DNA from: Dermanyssus gallinae
Taxonomy: Eukaryota; Arthropoda; Arachnida; Mesostigmata; Dermanyssidae
Assembly: GCA_003439945.1 (NCBI GenBank)
Contig: QVRM01000313.1
Location: 361,501-425,500, forward strand
Length of the DNA stretch: 64,000 nt
Reading direction: 5' to 3'
The notes under the pieces were generated by a model that was given only the letters and a program-made list of their open reading frames with translations, had not been told where the DNA came from and did not search any database. Positions within the stretch are counted from its first letter, which is position 1; the number at the start of each line of letters is the position of its first letter. The position numbers and the translations under genes are program-made. Below, one piece after another: positions 25,549 to 40,100 of this stretch.

Positions 25549-26945
25549 TGTCGGCCTATGCGACATACGACACATTGTCAACGCTACTCTCTGCGCTTCG
25601 ATAATGTGTTTCATTCCGTATAAGATGGCGCCGTTGTCTTTCTGCTAATCTAAGGGTAGAGACGGAGAAATAAAAAATAGACGTATCTACCTGCGGTATT
25701 TTGTTGTTAGATCTAACCGCGCTAACACTGTGTATCTATCCTCCAACTCCTGTTTATTAACGCCTCGTCGTTTTTGTCTCGTTTTGGTTTTAATGTTCGG
25801 GATATGGTACTATGTGGTGCATTTGCGGACAACGATGGTTCACGCGACCCCCACCCACCTGCATGCAGATGGCACAAGGACGGATCGGCGGTCGAACTCG
25901 ACGAGAAGCGACATCGGCTTCACTCCAACGGCTCGTTGTACCTCAACTCCGTGCAGCGCCGAGGGGGTCATACAGATGAGGGCGTGTACCACTGCCTAGC
26001 GTCCCTGCCCGACGTAGGCACGATCATATCCAGACCCGCTAGACTAGACATTCACCTACTGTGAGTATGAGGTTTTCCGCGCTTTAAGTAATAATCATAA
26101 TCATAATATTAATAAGACACCGTAACCAAGCGGCTCGATGGAGTAACTGTCCAATGATGGGCTTATGGCAAATGCTTAGCGTGGGGCGTGGTAGTATGCA
26201 GCTTTCCTAGCATCGCAGCTCAGTCTAACCAGAATTGGTCGCGGAATATGCGGAAGCCGAGCAAATGTGTAAATATTCTGAACACGCAAAGGTACACCAT
26301 TTTCGTACCTATCTCCGTGGAGACGGTGGTGCCCAGCTGCAAGGGAACTCCTCTGTTCCTCCAAGATTTAGCGAAATGCATTTAGGAAATTATAAAAGAT
26401 CGACGCGAAACACAGTTTCTGAGGTGTTTTAGTGCGGCGTTTGTGTCGTATTTAATCTTACGTCTATCATATTTGTATGACTTGTGGTATATATATTGAT
26501 ATAAATATATCTATGTATACAAATATATATTTGCGTGTGTGCGTGCATTTATGTGTAAGATTGCTTCTGATGACTCACGGCGGACGTAAGAATGTTTCTT
26601 GACTTGCTGACTGGTGCAAAAATTGCAGCGATTCCGACGTTTGAGGAGCAGCCTCGCAACGTGACCCTGTACGCAGGCCAAACGGCATTCTTCCCGTGTT
26701 CCGTCTCGCAAGCCAGAGCTTCGCGCCCTGCGCGGGTAACGTGGCTGCGAAATGGCGCTCCCCTACGCCTTGACCCCCTCAAGATGGTGCAGCTCCCCTC
26801 AGGAGCGCTAGAGATCGATGCGCTTGCCTCCCACGACGAGGGACAGTATCAGTGTCAAGTATCCACTGGCGACAAGGTTCGTATATTCCTATTTGTGTAT
26901 CTATGCATTTATGTGGTTTTGCCGTATTGTATGTATTTCTTTACA

Positions 26946-26996
<51 letters not shown>

Positions 26997-27526
26997 TTTA
27001 ACTTCATCGACGTGCGAACGTGTAAAATGTCTCCCTTTATCCGTCGTCAGAAAAGCAAAAACGATAAAATGAAGGTGAGAAGAGAGCAAAAACTGGGGAC
27101 TCGTCACTTGTTCATTTTCGAGGCTTTTGGTTGTCTTTTGTACTGGCAGGTTCGCCTGAGTTCAGTGGGCAGTCTACGTGTGCTTCCGGTGCCTCCGGCC
27201 GGGTCGGCGGAAAGCGAACGACGTCCCGCGTCCGCTCCCGTGTTCATCGCCCAGCCATCACAGGTGCGCGCAGTCAAGGGAGACCAGGTCACCCTCGACT
27301 GCGCCGCCAATGGACACCCCCGGCCACACATCACATGGCTGAAGGATGGCACCTCAATCGACATGAGGTACGGTGACAGCTGAATGCAATCGTGTTGAGT
27401 TTCTGATTAGTATCTGCATACACCTGTGCGTGTGTGGGTGCACTTGTGTATGCATATATAGTATATAATTTTTATTTAGGTTTTGCGATTATATACCATT
27501 TTCTTTGTGAATTTCCATCAATAAAC

Positions 27527-27561
<35 letters not shown>

Positions 27562-28132
27562 ATGCATATACTGACGATGTCGTCTGCATTCAATCTCGCC
27601 ATACGTATGCCGGACGTCTGCAACAAACGCTTTAGCAATCTGGACAGCCGATTTCGTCTGGTCGGAGTTGGCTCCCTGCAGATCGAGAGCGTACAGCCGC
27701 ATGACGCCGGAAGCTATATGTGTCGCGCCGAAAACCGAGAAGATTCTCTGGACGCCAGCGCCACGCTCACCGTTCTGGGTTAGTCAGCACTCGCCTCATC
27801 GTCCTCTCACTCTCTCCTCCTTTCTTTTCCTTTCTTCTCTTGCTCCTTCCTCATTTTCCCTGTGTGAGTCGTTTTGCGGCTCCGGCGAATTGTCCCGAGT
27901 TGCTGTGTATCTGTCATTCATGTCTGACACGACTCGTTTGTATCCTTTGTATTCACTATTGACACTGACTGAGTCTCTCAACCAAGTATCTCACGTGTGT
28001 GTCAGTTGTTTGTTTACCCTTATTCTTTTTCCACTCTGATGTTGTCCATATTGGCGAGCAAAATCATTTCGGAGTGCGTTATCATGCAAGCATCGTACCT
28101 GCTAGTCATTCACAAATCTTACATAAACTATG

Positions 28133-28197
<65 letters not shown>

Positions 28198-30600
28198 GCG
28201 CAATTGCAACCATAGTGTGAGTTGTACATGATACAGCACTCGTTATTGTAGATTCGTATCCATGCATGAAGGACACGTTTATTATGTACTGAACTAACTT
28301 TTTGTAAACTAACTAATGGCCTCGTAGGCAACATGTTGAGTCTGTTATACTGACGTGTTTGTGGAGCTTGTCGCAGGGCTGTTTTGAGCCTCTGGCAGCT
28401 CGTTACAAAAAAACTAGGGCGCTGTCGTGCGTTAAATCGATATACTGCTCAGACAAAGTCCTTTCTTCATCTTTAAATGTAAATTTCGTTGAGCCTTGTC
28501 AGGTTGCCTTGCTGTTACGCTGCTATATTCTTCTGCTGGATAAATGCCAGATACGCATATAATAACAACCTGGCTAACACATAGAAGCGATGGCATAGTT
28601 GTGCCCTTCCAGCCAAAAGTGGGTTCGATTATGCCCAGAACTCTCTTCCAGCGAACGAGCTCTGAACAATGGTCACGGCCTTGTCGAGGAGTGTCATACT
28701 GGGGCAGAGTCTAAGGGGTGTCATCCTCGGGTGTAACCTCTTAAACTCCTATGAGGCATGCGTAAGTGTAACAGTGTAAGCAATATCGAACGTGCCAAGA
28801 AAACCTAAATAAACAAAATTCAAGTCTGTAACAAAAGGTTTTCATAACCAAAATCTTATGCATACTTTGTTCTTCTACTGAAAGTTTTTTTAAGCGCATG
28901 TAAACTTCCCAACGTTGTGTCAGTGCAAGATATATACTCGAATGGTTTCGTGGAATAGGGCCATTGGCTTTAGAAAAACAGCCGAACTGTAAAAAAAGTA
29001 ACGATTCGTGTTACGTTACATTCAAACAATGCCAAGTCATTTCGTTTATAAAGCATCACTTATTATACTTAATTCTATTCGAATAATAGATCTAAATCTT
29101 TTATCTTATCGACAACTCGAAGTGGAACGTGGTAAGTTCTAAATGAAGCATTCAAACATTGAAGTCGAAATCACTGGCAATTTTTTCGAGTGACATATTA
29201 TCACGAATTGACCAGGAAAGCTTTGAGTTGCGTAGTCGTAAAGATCGATAATTAGAATAATATTGTCCCGTTACAATAGCATATGGCGATGTGTATTATT
29301 ATTTTGCTACTGTTGCATTTACTATTGCACTGTCTTGAAGCTCATGATGCCAACGCTGCTCAGTTTCGGTGTGCGAACTTTTTTTTTGTCTCAGCAAAGG
29401 CTAGTTGAAAGCTGGATGTGTTTGCCACGATACTTCTATATCTGATTGGGAGTATTTTCGAGAACTCTAAGAGTTCACTTTTCGTGGACGTTTTTTTAAC
29501 GTCTGTTGTGTGCATGTATCTGTTCCTTCGTTAGGTCCACAAGCACATTGCCTGAGGTCCTTTATCACTTCCTCTAGCTACCCTGCATTAGGTGTGGGGC
29601 AGCAACGGTTACAATGGCCGTCCATAGTATGACATCAACTATGTGCGGTTCTGCGTACTGTTAAGTGTGTATCTATTTATTTCCAGCGATCCTGTTGCCA
29701 TTTTTGTAGTTGTTGTTGTTGTTGTTGGTGATATCGTTCTTGTTATTCGGGTATGCCATTTTCTCTTGCTGCTGTTATTGTTCTACTTATAAAGATCACT
29801 TTTATGATCGTTATTGCTGTGGGTTTTGTTGTTCTTGTTGTTGTTACTGTTTCCCATCACCGGACACTACCATCGCGAATGTTTACTGTGTGCCCGTCCA
29901 TCGTGTGTATAAGGCACAATTTCGTCTGTTGTCGCTATTCTCTCTCCCTCTCTCTCTGTCGCACAGTCGCCTTCATAGGCAGGGGAGGGACGGGGGGGGG
30001 CAAAGAATGGGGGCACATGAGCGCTATTAATGAGTTTCATCACAAACCACAATGTGGGTTCGCAGGCTCGAAGCCACCAGGGGAAGGGCTCTCCACTTGT
30101 CGGTTCCTGGCTGTCAGAGGTGCTTTGTCAATGTCCAGTCTCCTATAGAGCCTACGGCCATCATAAACCTCCGGCTACTTCTGGGCCGCATTTTTGCAGA
30201 GTTTATCAGTGAAGCTCCGCAATGAGGCCGCCCGATGGTTTATCTCTCGTTTTCGCCCTACTGCCGTGGGTTGGATGACAAGTGGCAACTCATGGGCTCC
30301 GCATTATTATCGCGAATTGTCTGTTTTAGGTACCCCCTCTCATGGACACGTCCTATTTAGCGATGCCTTCTTACTTAGAGCTTAAATTATTACAATTTTG
30401 ATTTAAACCTGCAAAATTTAAAAACACGTCTTATTTAAAGGGCGTTTCGCGCCGGGAGCAAACCCGTCCCCTAATGCCAGAGCTACCGACTAAGTTCTTC
30501 GCCTCATTATGTCGACGATATGCATCTGCAATTCCGGCAAAAAATTATACATATTTGCCAATTTGTTTATCTATTTTGCGTAGAGTAGAGGCATGTATTA

Positions 30601-30640
<40 letters not shown>

Positions 30641-31412
30641 CGATTATGAGTACCGGATTAATTTAAGTTTTACTCTCTGCGTTGTGGGCGTCGATATAAG
30701 GCGCTAAGGCAACAGGCACTAGCAGAACAAGTGCGACAGTAGCTGACTCAGCTATTGTAGACGACTGGACACTTAAATCAAATCGAGCGCTCGACGTGTG
30801 AGCCCCGCAGCATTGTCACTGTCATTGCGATGTCGGCCAAATCAATAACCATAGCTTTGCTGTAACTTTCTTCACTTTCTGTCTGTAGCTGTGTCTACCG
30901 GTGACTTGTGCGCCTGTGCGATGTAGTCGTCGCGATGAATAAATAACCTCACAACGTCTGCATCTTTCCGTTCTGTTTGTTTCTCTGACTGTGAAAACGG
31001 CCTGCAGTACCACCAACGTTCCGGGCGAAACCGACGCCCAAAGCTGTACGCGAGCGAGAGGACGCGTTGTTCGAGTGTGACGTGTTTGGCGTGCCCGAGC
31101 CTCGCGTGTCGTGGTTCAAAAATGGCGAATCCGTCCTCTACACGGGCTACTTCCAGCTGGTCAACGGACACGACCTGCGCATTTTGGGCAGCGTGCATAA
31201 CGACCGCGGTGTCTACCAGTGCGTGGCACACAACCAGGCGGGCACGGCGCAGGCTTCCGCGCAACTCGTCATCCTCGATAAGGGTCGGTGTGGCACGATG
31301 CTCTCTCTACACGTCAGCGCAATGCGCCGATAACGAAATCGTTGCGAGAATCAAGCAGAAATATTTAAGCATGATCGAGAATGATGGTTGAAACGCTATG
31401 TATATATATTCA

Positions 31413-31469
<57 letters not shown>

Positions 31470-31530
31470 GTATATATATATATATATATATGCATATATG
31501 TGCGTATATATACATATGTATGTATATATA

Positions 31531-31603
<73 letters not shown>

Positions 31604-34600
31604 CTGTATTGCGTGGAATGTCCAGGTTTTCCCCAAAGTTTTCTACCTAAAGCTGTATATGTATACTCTGCTTGATTATTTTTTTCTGTTATTTGAATAC
31701 GCTTCTAAGTTTCACGCCAGACAAACTGGAATGACGAATTGCTTTTCGAGACATACTGGCCAAGTGTTATCTTCTTTCTTTCTCTGAATGTTTTATGGTT
31801 GCGCTGTTGTCAGTTTTGTCAGTTGTTTTTCCGTTTGAGCAAACGTTACTTTCACTTGCCGCTTATATTAGAGTCTTAAATCATTATTATCAATATTTTG
31901 GCGATATGATTCTTGTTTAATTCTGGGACGATCAGAAGTGCATTGATGCCGACGAAATCAAGCTTCAGCTCATTTGAGCCAGTGATCGGTAGATGACTGA
32001 CACATACATCTTAGTACTAACGCCGATTTCGTTAGCAGTAAAACGCACCTTTTAGACAAGATCCTTGCCAGTGTTCCAGATAAAAAATAATAATACCCAA
32101 TAATATAATTTTACCCAGTTGACAAAGATGGAATCGTCATATCGCTTGTGTTCCTCGAGTCGTCGGCAGACGACGCCTGTTTTTCTAAAGCATTTTTAAA
32201 CCTATTTTTGGAGGCCTCTCTATGTTGGCTCAGGTAATTCCAAATATATGACTTATTTTTGCTTCTAACAAAAACTTACATTACGTTTGGAACGATTTTG
32301 TTGTTTCTTGCCGTTTCTTTTTCTCTAACACGCGCACCTCTCATTTTTCTTGGTGTTTTGTTTCGTTTCGTTGCACTGCCACGCGCGCTTTATCGCATAT
32401 GCCGTTTCCATGCATGACTCGCCTTTCTCCAACTCGGATACTACTCTGTTCCCTATTTTTCTTCGTTCCACTTTCTCTGTACGACTCGTACTGTGCCTCC
32501 AACCTACACACACCTGCACGTTTTCACACATTCACTGCCGCTTTATCTATTACTCCTTTGCTTGCGGCTATCATTTGGCCTACATTCGTTCTAACCTCGT
32601 GACCTTCTGATCTCTAACCTCTTGTCTACCGCTCTAACTATTTCTGCTGTTGCTGCTGTTACCGCCTTTGCGTGCGTGACGGAACGTGTTTTTTCTGGGT
32701 ACGATGTTGTACGGGCGACATTTGGATGGGTCGACTCGTTCGTTTCGTTTTCACTTGCGGCACCCCTTTTCTTGTCTTCTTCTTTTTCTTCTTCTTCTTC
32801 TTCTTCACGCGGACCGAACTTCGCTATCGCACTACTTTACAATCTTGTCTCGTTGCTTTGTGCATTGCTCTTTCGGTGGCTGCTGCTGTTGCATTCTACG
32901 TACTCTATTCCTCTTCCCCTCCTCCTCGTCCTTCTCGATTCGTCCCACTTCCCTCCCGACGGTCCTTTTTGCGGTGTTATCGCAAATTTGCATTGCTGCA
33001 AACATTCGCGTGTATCCCGTCACGCCCACCGACACGTCGTACTTTCCGCCGTGCCTGCGTGGTTTCGCGGGTTGTTTTCGCTCGGTGCACCGTACGTACA
33101 CCGACATACTCGGTCGGCTGGCGCTCGCACACGGTGACCTTCCGCTGATTGTGGCTGACTGGCTGACCTCGGGTCACAACGAACTGGCCGGCTTTCGGGT
33201 TGTTTTACCTCCTATTGTTTTTCCTTCTGCTTCTTGTTTCGACATCTGCTCCGCTACTGCTGCCGTTTTTCTGCTGTCCTGCCTGTGCCCCCCAACACCC
33301 CAACACCCCACCGTACCCCGAACCCTCCCCCCCTCCTCCCCCCCGCCGTCGCCCTTGTGACACGCTTCGTTTCTGCTGTTTGCTCTCCGCCGTTTCGTCT
33401 ATACGGTGTTGCTTGTTCGCCTTGATCTCGCTCGTTTTGCTTCTGCTCGATCGCCTGCCCTTTGTGGCTGCCTGCCGGCCTTTCTGCCATTTCTTCTTCT
33501 GTCTTCTGCTGCAACCGCTTCGGCTACTACTTGTAATGATGCCTGTGCGACTTCTGCCTGTACCACTGCTGGTATTACTACTACTACTGCTACTACTACG
33601 ACTAACAACAGCCACTATATCGGTCGCACGACCGCCATCGGCACGCTCTCTACTCACGACGTCAGGTGGGAGCGGCGTGAGCGCAAAGGAAGCGCCCTCG
33701 GCGCCCCGAGGTCTCACCGCCAGACTGGTCACAGCCAACATCATCTCGCTGTCCTGGCAACCGCCTCTGCACAACGCTGACGGTTCGTATGACTAGTGAA
33801 GGCCTCACAAGTGTGTCACGTTGCAATTCGAGTGCGTTCGCTGCAAATAGGCCTTAGTGTAGTCATAGGTGTACATATATATGTATATATATTTCCACGA
33901 CTACACTAGGGCATATATATATATACACACATGTTGTGCTTCTATATATAGAACTGTTTGTTGTTTCCGTGCAGGTTGTATTGTATTATCTATGGGAACG
34001 ATTCCAAGTTAAGCGTATCCTCTTAAAACAAGTTCGGGCGATCTACACTCTTTACGTTGCCAAGTGATCAGAGTGACGTTCCTCTCGTATATTTACGACA
34101 AACGCGAGGGTCTTCGATTTGGACTGCATTTGTATTAAATAAATAAATAAAAATCATAATTGATTTGATTCCCGTGAAAGGATTAAAAAAAATATATATA
34201 TATATATACTTGAACAGTTCATCATATATGTGCATTTCATCGGTTCGCTTCGATGTTCAGGCATCGTGGCATACACGGTCTTGTACAAGGCGGAAGGATC
34301 GACCCGAGAGCGTGTCCAAAACACGACCCAGCACAAACTGGACGAGATCATCATCAAGAATCTCAAGCCGTCAACGAAGTACTACTTTCGTGTGGTGGCC
34401 GTGGACCAGACGCACGGCATGGGCGAGTCGTCGGAGCCGATCGCCGTCGACACAAACGCCGACATCGCCAACAACGTGGTCGGCCCGCCTCTGGACGTGT
34501 CGGCCGTCGCCATCTCGACGAGTGCCATCGCCGTCAGCTGGGAGCCGCCAGCGACTCTGCCCCCACGGACGAGGATTCTCTACTACGAGGTGTACTACCA

Positions 34601-37140
34601 GGAGATGAGCGCGGCGAGCCTCGCCCACGAGGAGCAGAAGGTGACCAGCCGGACAAGCTCGGTCACCCTCGACCACCTCGCAACCTTCGCCGAGTACACC
34701 ATCTGGGTGAACGCCGTCACCCAGAACGGAACAGGAGTCTCCTCCTCCGAGGTCGTCGCAAGAACCTTCTCCGACAGTAAGTGCGCCGCGTCTAACTACG
34801 GCTAGCCAGTTGTTCATGCTGCCAACGATTTTTATCTGTTCATTGCGTAAAAGCTAAGAGTTGTCCTCCCGTACGAACGTATGCTCCAGCCTCTATCTCA
34901 TGAGCAGCCCTGGTTTTCTACGCGGTGTACGATATACATAAGGTCAACCGTCCCCAAGTTCTCCAGCGTCCTCTTTACAGTACCTGCATTCTTTTTTGTG
35001 CATTGAGGAATAGCCTTAGCTGAAAAATTGTTTGTCGTACTCTTTCGCTCGCAGCCCGCACTAGAGCGTCCATTTAGATCTTTAATCGGCAATTAAAGCT
35101 CCTGCTCTGCTGACTGCGTTAGATGCCAGTGCAGCGAACTTGTAGTTGTCTTGTAGGTCCGCGTACATCAAAGCTCAGCTCTTCCTGTCACCTTAGACTT
35201 GATTGCGATGGCTCACGGGGCTACGAAATTATTCTAAGCTAGGCTTATGGAGGAGCAACAAAATTGCTTTGATAAGCTTTGATATTTCTCAAGAAGAGAC
35301 CAGGGTGCAATAATTAACAATTGCCTTTCAATCAAAAGAAATGCTGCATTGTTTGCGTACGTCAACTCGTTCTGTTTTACACATTAATCTCGATTGACAG
35401 GTGGAACACGGTAGACAAAGCGGACAAAGAGAACTACACAACGGAGTGTTGTTACTTTTTCTCATTGATGTTGCTGCGGTTGTCTTCTTCTGCCTTACAG
35501 CTCCCTCCGAGACGCCTCAGAACGTGACACTGGAGACTGCTAACGGTGGCACGTCTCTAATCGTGCGGTGGGAGCCCCCACCACGTGACCAGCAAAACGG
35601 TATCCTGACCGGTTACAAGATTCGCTACAAACAACGCGACCGGCGAAAGGGCGACATCATAACGACCGATGGCAACCGCCGATCACACACGATCACAAAT
35701 CTTGTCAAGGGAGAGACATACTTCGTGAAGATCGCCGCCCTCACCGTCAACGGCACTGGTCCTGCCACCGAATGGCTCTCGACAGACAGCTACCGCACTG
35801 ATCTCGAAGGTACCACCTGTCTTGCCGAAGTAGCAGTACTGAAATTTATGAATACCATCTTTTTCGTTGTGACTTTAACCTTAATCTGCAAGTCCTAAAA
35901 CATATACTTTGATCTGCAAATCTGAAGACATGCATCTTAATCTACAGATGTTGAGGCATGCATCATAACCGGCAAATCTGAAAACATGTAGTTTGATCTG
36001 CAAATCTTAAGACATGCATCTTAATCTGCAAATGTTGAGGCATGTATCTTGATTTGCAAATTTTAGGATATGTATCTTGGTCTGCAAATCTTAAGACATG
36101 TGTCATATTCTGCAAATCTTAAGCTTGGGTCGTGCCGGGATGCAACTTACGACTCCTGGCGTCAGAGTCACCGGCCATTTTTTCTAGTCTGGCCCGTCGA
36201 TATTATTAATTTGGCTATTATTGCTTTTATCATGAATAGGGTTATTGTGAATTAGGCAAGTGTTGTATGTGTATATATACATGTATGTATATATGTACAT
36301 GTATGTGCTTTGTTGTTCCAACAGAAAACACCGTACCGGGGCAGCCAAGCAACCTGCGGGCGAAACCGTCATCTCGGAGCATCACCATAGGTTGGCTTCC
36401 TCCACGAGACACCAACATCATGGTTAGAGGTTATCGCATCGGTTGGGGGCCAGGTATTCCCGATCTGCATACATCGAAGCTCGAAGGCAAACAACGCATC
36501 TATACGATTGAAAATCTGCGTAAGTTTTAGCATGTGTCTACCACGCCGATGTGGAAAAATTGCTGTTGCTATTACCGCCAAGGTGATATAATTCTAAATA
36601 ATCTTTACATGGAATGTGTGCGAGACTTCAATTTGTCATGATCGAGACTGTTCAATAAACGTGGTTGTGTTTTATTGCTGAAATTGCCTGGCTATAGCTG
36701 AATCTAATATGCGTTTGCGCGTTGCAGAACCGATGACGGAGTACGTTATCAGCGTGCGGGCATTTAACGGCGTCGGTGAAGGCCAGTCCCTGCAGGACAC
36801 CGTGAGCACCTTGCCCGAAGCGCAGCTACCCGCTCAGTATACCCTGGTGCCTCCTGTTGGTCTCAAAGGTACAACAATCAAACAAAAGTTATCTATAAGA
36901 GTGACAAATATGTAGAATGTATATAACCGTTCAAAGGCGTACGAGCCAGACGTTTTCTCATAACTGTCATTATATATATATATATATATATATATATCTT
37001 AGCTAGCGGTCCATTTTTGTAGCAGTTCTGTAGTAAGCCATTGCTTTGTGTTTGTGGGATAAAACCGCACAGGGATAACTCGGCTTGTAGTTAGCAAACT
37101 TTATAACATATTAGTACAAGTTGTTCCTGATTTATGAAGT

Positions 37141-37175
<35 letters not shown>

Positions 37176-40100
37176 AGTTGTGTAAGATTGTGTGAAATCG
37201 CATACGCATGTAGACAGACAATAATTTTGAGACGTGTATGACATATTTTTAAATTCGCGTATTTGTCTACTGCTTGTTTAGCAATGGTGCTATCGCCAAC
37301 TACCGTGGTTCTATTCTGGAGCGATACGACGCTACCATCTGGTCAGACGATCTCGGGCAATCGGCAGTACCAGATCCGCTACAAGGCGGTCAGTTCGCCA
37401 AAATACCGATTCGCCAACTCCACCCAGCTCAACTGTATGCTCGATGATCTCAAGCCATTCACGCAATATGAGTTCGCCGTCAAGGTACGTACCGGTTATT
37501 TGGGAAATAAGCGATGTCAATTGAGTTAGGAAAATTTATCTTGTAAATAACGCAATAATAATATTAATTTTTATTTCCATTTTAACTACGTGCTTAAGGT
37601 ATGTTAGGCATCTCATGCGAAGTTCACTTCAGCTGTTGCTACTAGAGTTTGCGTTTAGATGTTCAAAAGATTTGAAATAAATGTTTCTGCATTATCTGTA
37701 CGTGAATATAGATAGATCATTCTGCTTGCTCTATTATTCTTGGTATACGTTGCTATATGTACATATACGCAAATATAAGAACCAGAAAATGCGATCGTGC
37801 TACTTGTTTTCTGACTCTACGCACACCAAGGCCTTCTTCGTAGGGTTCGTCTGCAGAATGAGGATAACAGACACGTTATATAATCACTGTTTACTACTAA
37901 ACATGCAAACTCTCGTCAAGTCTCATTATTAGCAGTTTTTCGTAGTTTCTTAGTTACACACTGATGTCAAAATTACGTGTACTCTCTATTACCGTTACTA
38001 GGTGGTACTCCGAGCTCGTCGCGAGAGTGCGTACAGCATGGCGGTCTTCAACACGACTCAGGAAGCCGCTCCGGAAAGCGCCCCGCGCGACTTTAGTGTC
38101 GACGAAGATTCGGAACCCGGAAGCGTTACACTTCATTGGGGTCCACCGAAGCTCAGCAACGGAGTGATTACAGGTGCGTTTGAATCATTTGTCCCGGTGG
38201 GGACAGAACGAGCAAAAAACACATATATGCGTTGGGTCCTAGCCGCCTTAATGGTAACAGACGACTCGGTGTTTGCGAGGGACGTTCCATTTAAGTCCGC
38301 CAGCTTAGGAAGTTCTTCCTGATACTGGCTTCCGTCCGGCGTTAGTTGTATTAGGCAAGATTTGCCGATCACCGCTGATAGAGCCTACAACAGTAACGAG
38401 AAACATATCAATTTCGAGAAATGTTAGAACCCATTTTGGAAAGTATACTTAACGCGATATAAACCCTCATCACAAGCCCACAAGAACGATGACAGGCATC
38501 TAGACGGTCTAAAGTCGTCCATGTTCATTTATTAGTCAGTTATTTCAACAAAGATTTACAAGTGCTCGAGTAAATGGAATTGATGAATATATGGTTTCCA
38601 TTCCACTATAAGAAGTAGTGCGAATTTACTTTCTCTGGGTGAATAATGTTCGATTAGTCTCTAAGTGATACAATATCCGGTTGTGCCGGCGGTACAGTGC
38701 AAGGAGCCGAGGTTTTCTTGTTCGCTCTAGCAAATTCAGTATTGGTTAATAATTAATTGGTGCATAACGATTTCTTCTTCGTTGGATGGTCAGACTCAGC
38801 AGATTTTGAGCTATGCTTCGTAAGCGCAAATCTCAGTAGTAGAGGCACCCTGATGCCGACAATCATATGAGTTGAAATCAAAATGAGTAAGCGAGTGTGA
38901 TAGAGAAAAGTGTTAAAATCTTGTTAAAAATATGTATACTTCCTTCTTGATGTTTGCAGAGCTTTGTGTGTAGTTCTCTTCTGTTGTGTGTTTGAGCATT
39001 GATAATGTTATTGTCATTGTTAAGTAGTTTTGGTACTCGTATCTTCGCTCGAGGCTGGCACGTCCGTCGTGCGTCATGATACAGTGGCCCACGATGCTGT
39101 AGACTAGAATCAGAAGCAGCTTCTCTTTGGTCCGTTAATAGACTTATACATATGGATAGACCTAACGGTTTATAAGCATAAAATACGCCAATCCGATGAC
39201 GTACATATATGTATATATATAAATATATAGATATATACTCGCTACTGTCGAGACGTTCTTCCCGTTTATGTGCGATATACGTACATTGAGCCGCTAAGTT
39301 ACAATGTAGTAGTAGTAGTTTTATTAACCAATGATTGGTTTACGAATATAATAATAAGTTATAATGCATTGCTTACCATGGTGTGCTTGTCTTGATTAGC
39401 AAGCAAAGCGTGACCATACCATAAGACTCTGTTTAACACGAAATTTGTTAAAGTTGATGTTGTTATTAAAATGAGGCGCAATGGTGCCGTGAAAACCAGT
39501 GTTATGCGGACTCACGGACGTCGTGCTTATAGCAGTGCATACATTCCCAAACTGTTTGTACCGTCGGCCTTAACTGCTCGGTGAGGCTAAAACCATTTTC
39601 TGCCGGATGTTCTTTTCTTTCGTGTATACGTGGCGCATATAGTGCTATCATCGAGAGTGCAGGCGTATAATTACGTTTTACACAAAATACTGAGTTCGTA
39701 CACACGAATGTTTCATGAAATTCTTGCTACTGCCCGCTGAGCACAGTTTCCTCAACAGCTGTGTGGTGGTATGTGAGTGCTTCTAATGAAGCGTTCTTGC
39801 GAGCCTTGGTATCTATGTACAACATCGTGAACGCCACCAACTATCGGATATGTGGCTGTGGTCTTCATCGAGGTGTATATTCGCTTGTTGTTTCTGTTGT
39901 TGTCGTTGTTGTTGTTGTCGTCGTCGTTGTTGTTGCTACTGCTGCTTGCACGGTACCGCCAGGCTATGCAATCTTCTACACGACCGAACCTACGCTGAAG
40001 GATCGTGACTGGGAGGTGGAGTCGGTGTCCGGCGACAAGCTGACCACGACGATCAGCGGGCTAAGTTTGGACGCCACTTGTTACTTCAAGATTCAGGCGC

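Larger units (their letters stand above)
27779..31007 (+). other. Intron between Ig3 and Ig4
   Basis: The intron contains a long (TA)n at 28133-28191, a SINE candidate at 28580, GTT-rich sequence at 29708-29725 and 29820-29850, and an (AAT)n tract at 30603-30639. The frames at 29710-30030 and 29753-30148 are low-complexity Leu/Val/Cys strings with no domain. Nothing else is recognised. Confidence 0.6.

Noticed and set aside
31381..31650. Tyr-Ile repeat proteins on both strands
   Set aside because: They are translations of a TA microsatellite; the same holds for the many YIYIYI frames elsewhere in the window.
32622..33360. Long overlapping open frames on both strands
   Set aside because: Pyrimidine-rich sequence lacks stop codons by composition; peptides are Ser/Leu/Pro or Arg/Lys/Gln strings with no domain. 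Only the FN1 exon at 33666 is supported.
35880..36125. CRISPR-like spacing of repeats
   Set aside because: The repeats are contiguous 28-bp diverged units with no unique spacers, in a eukaryotic intron, so it is a minisatellite.
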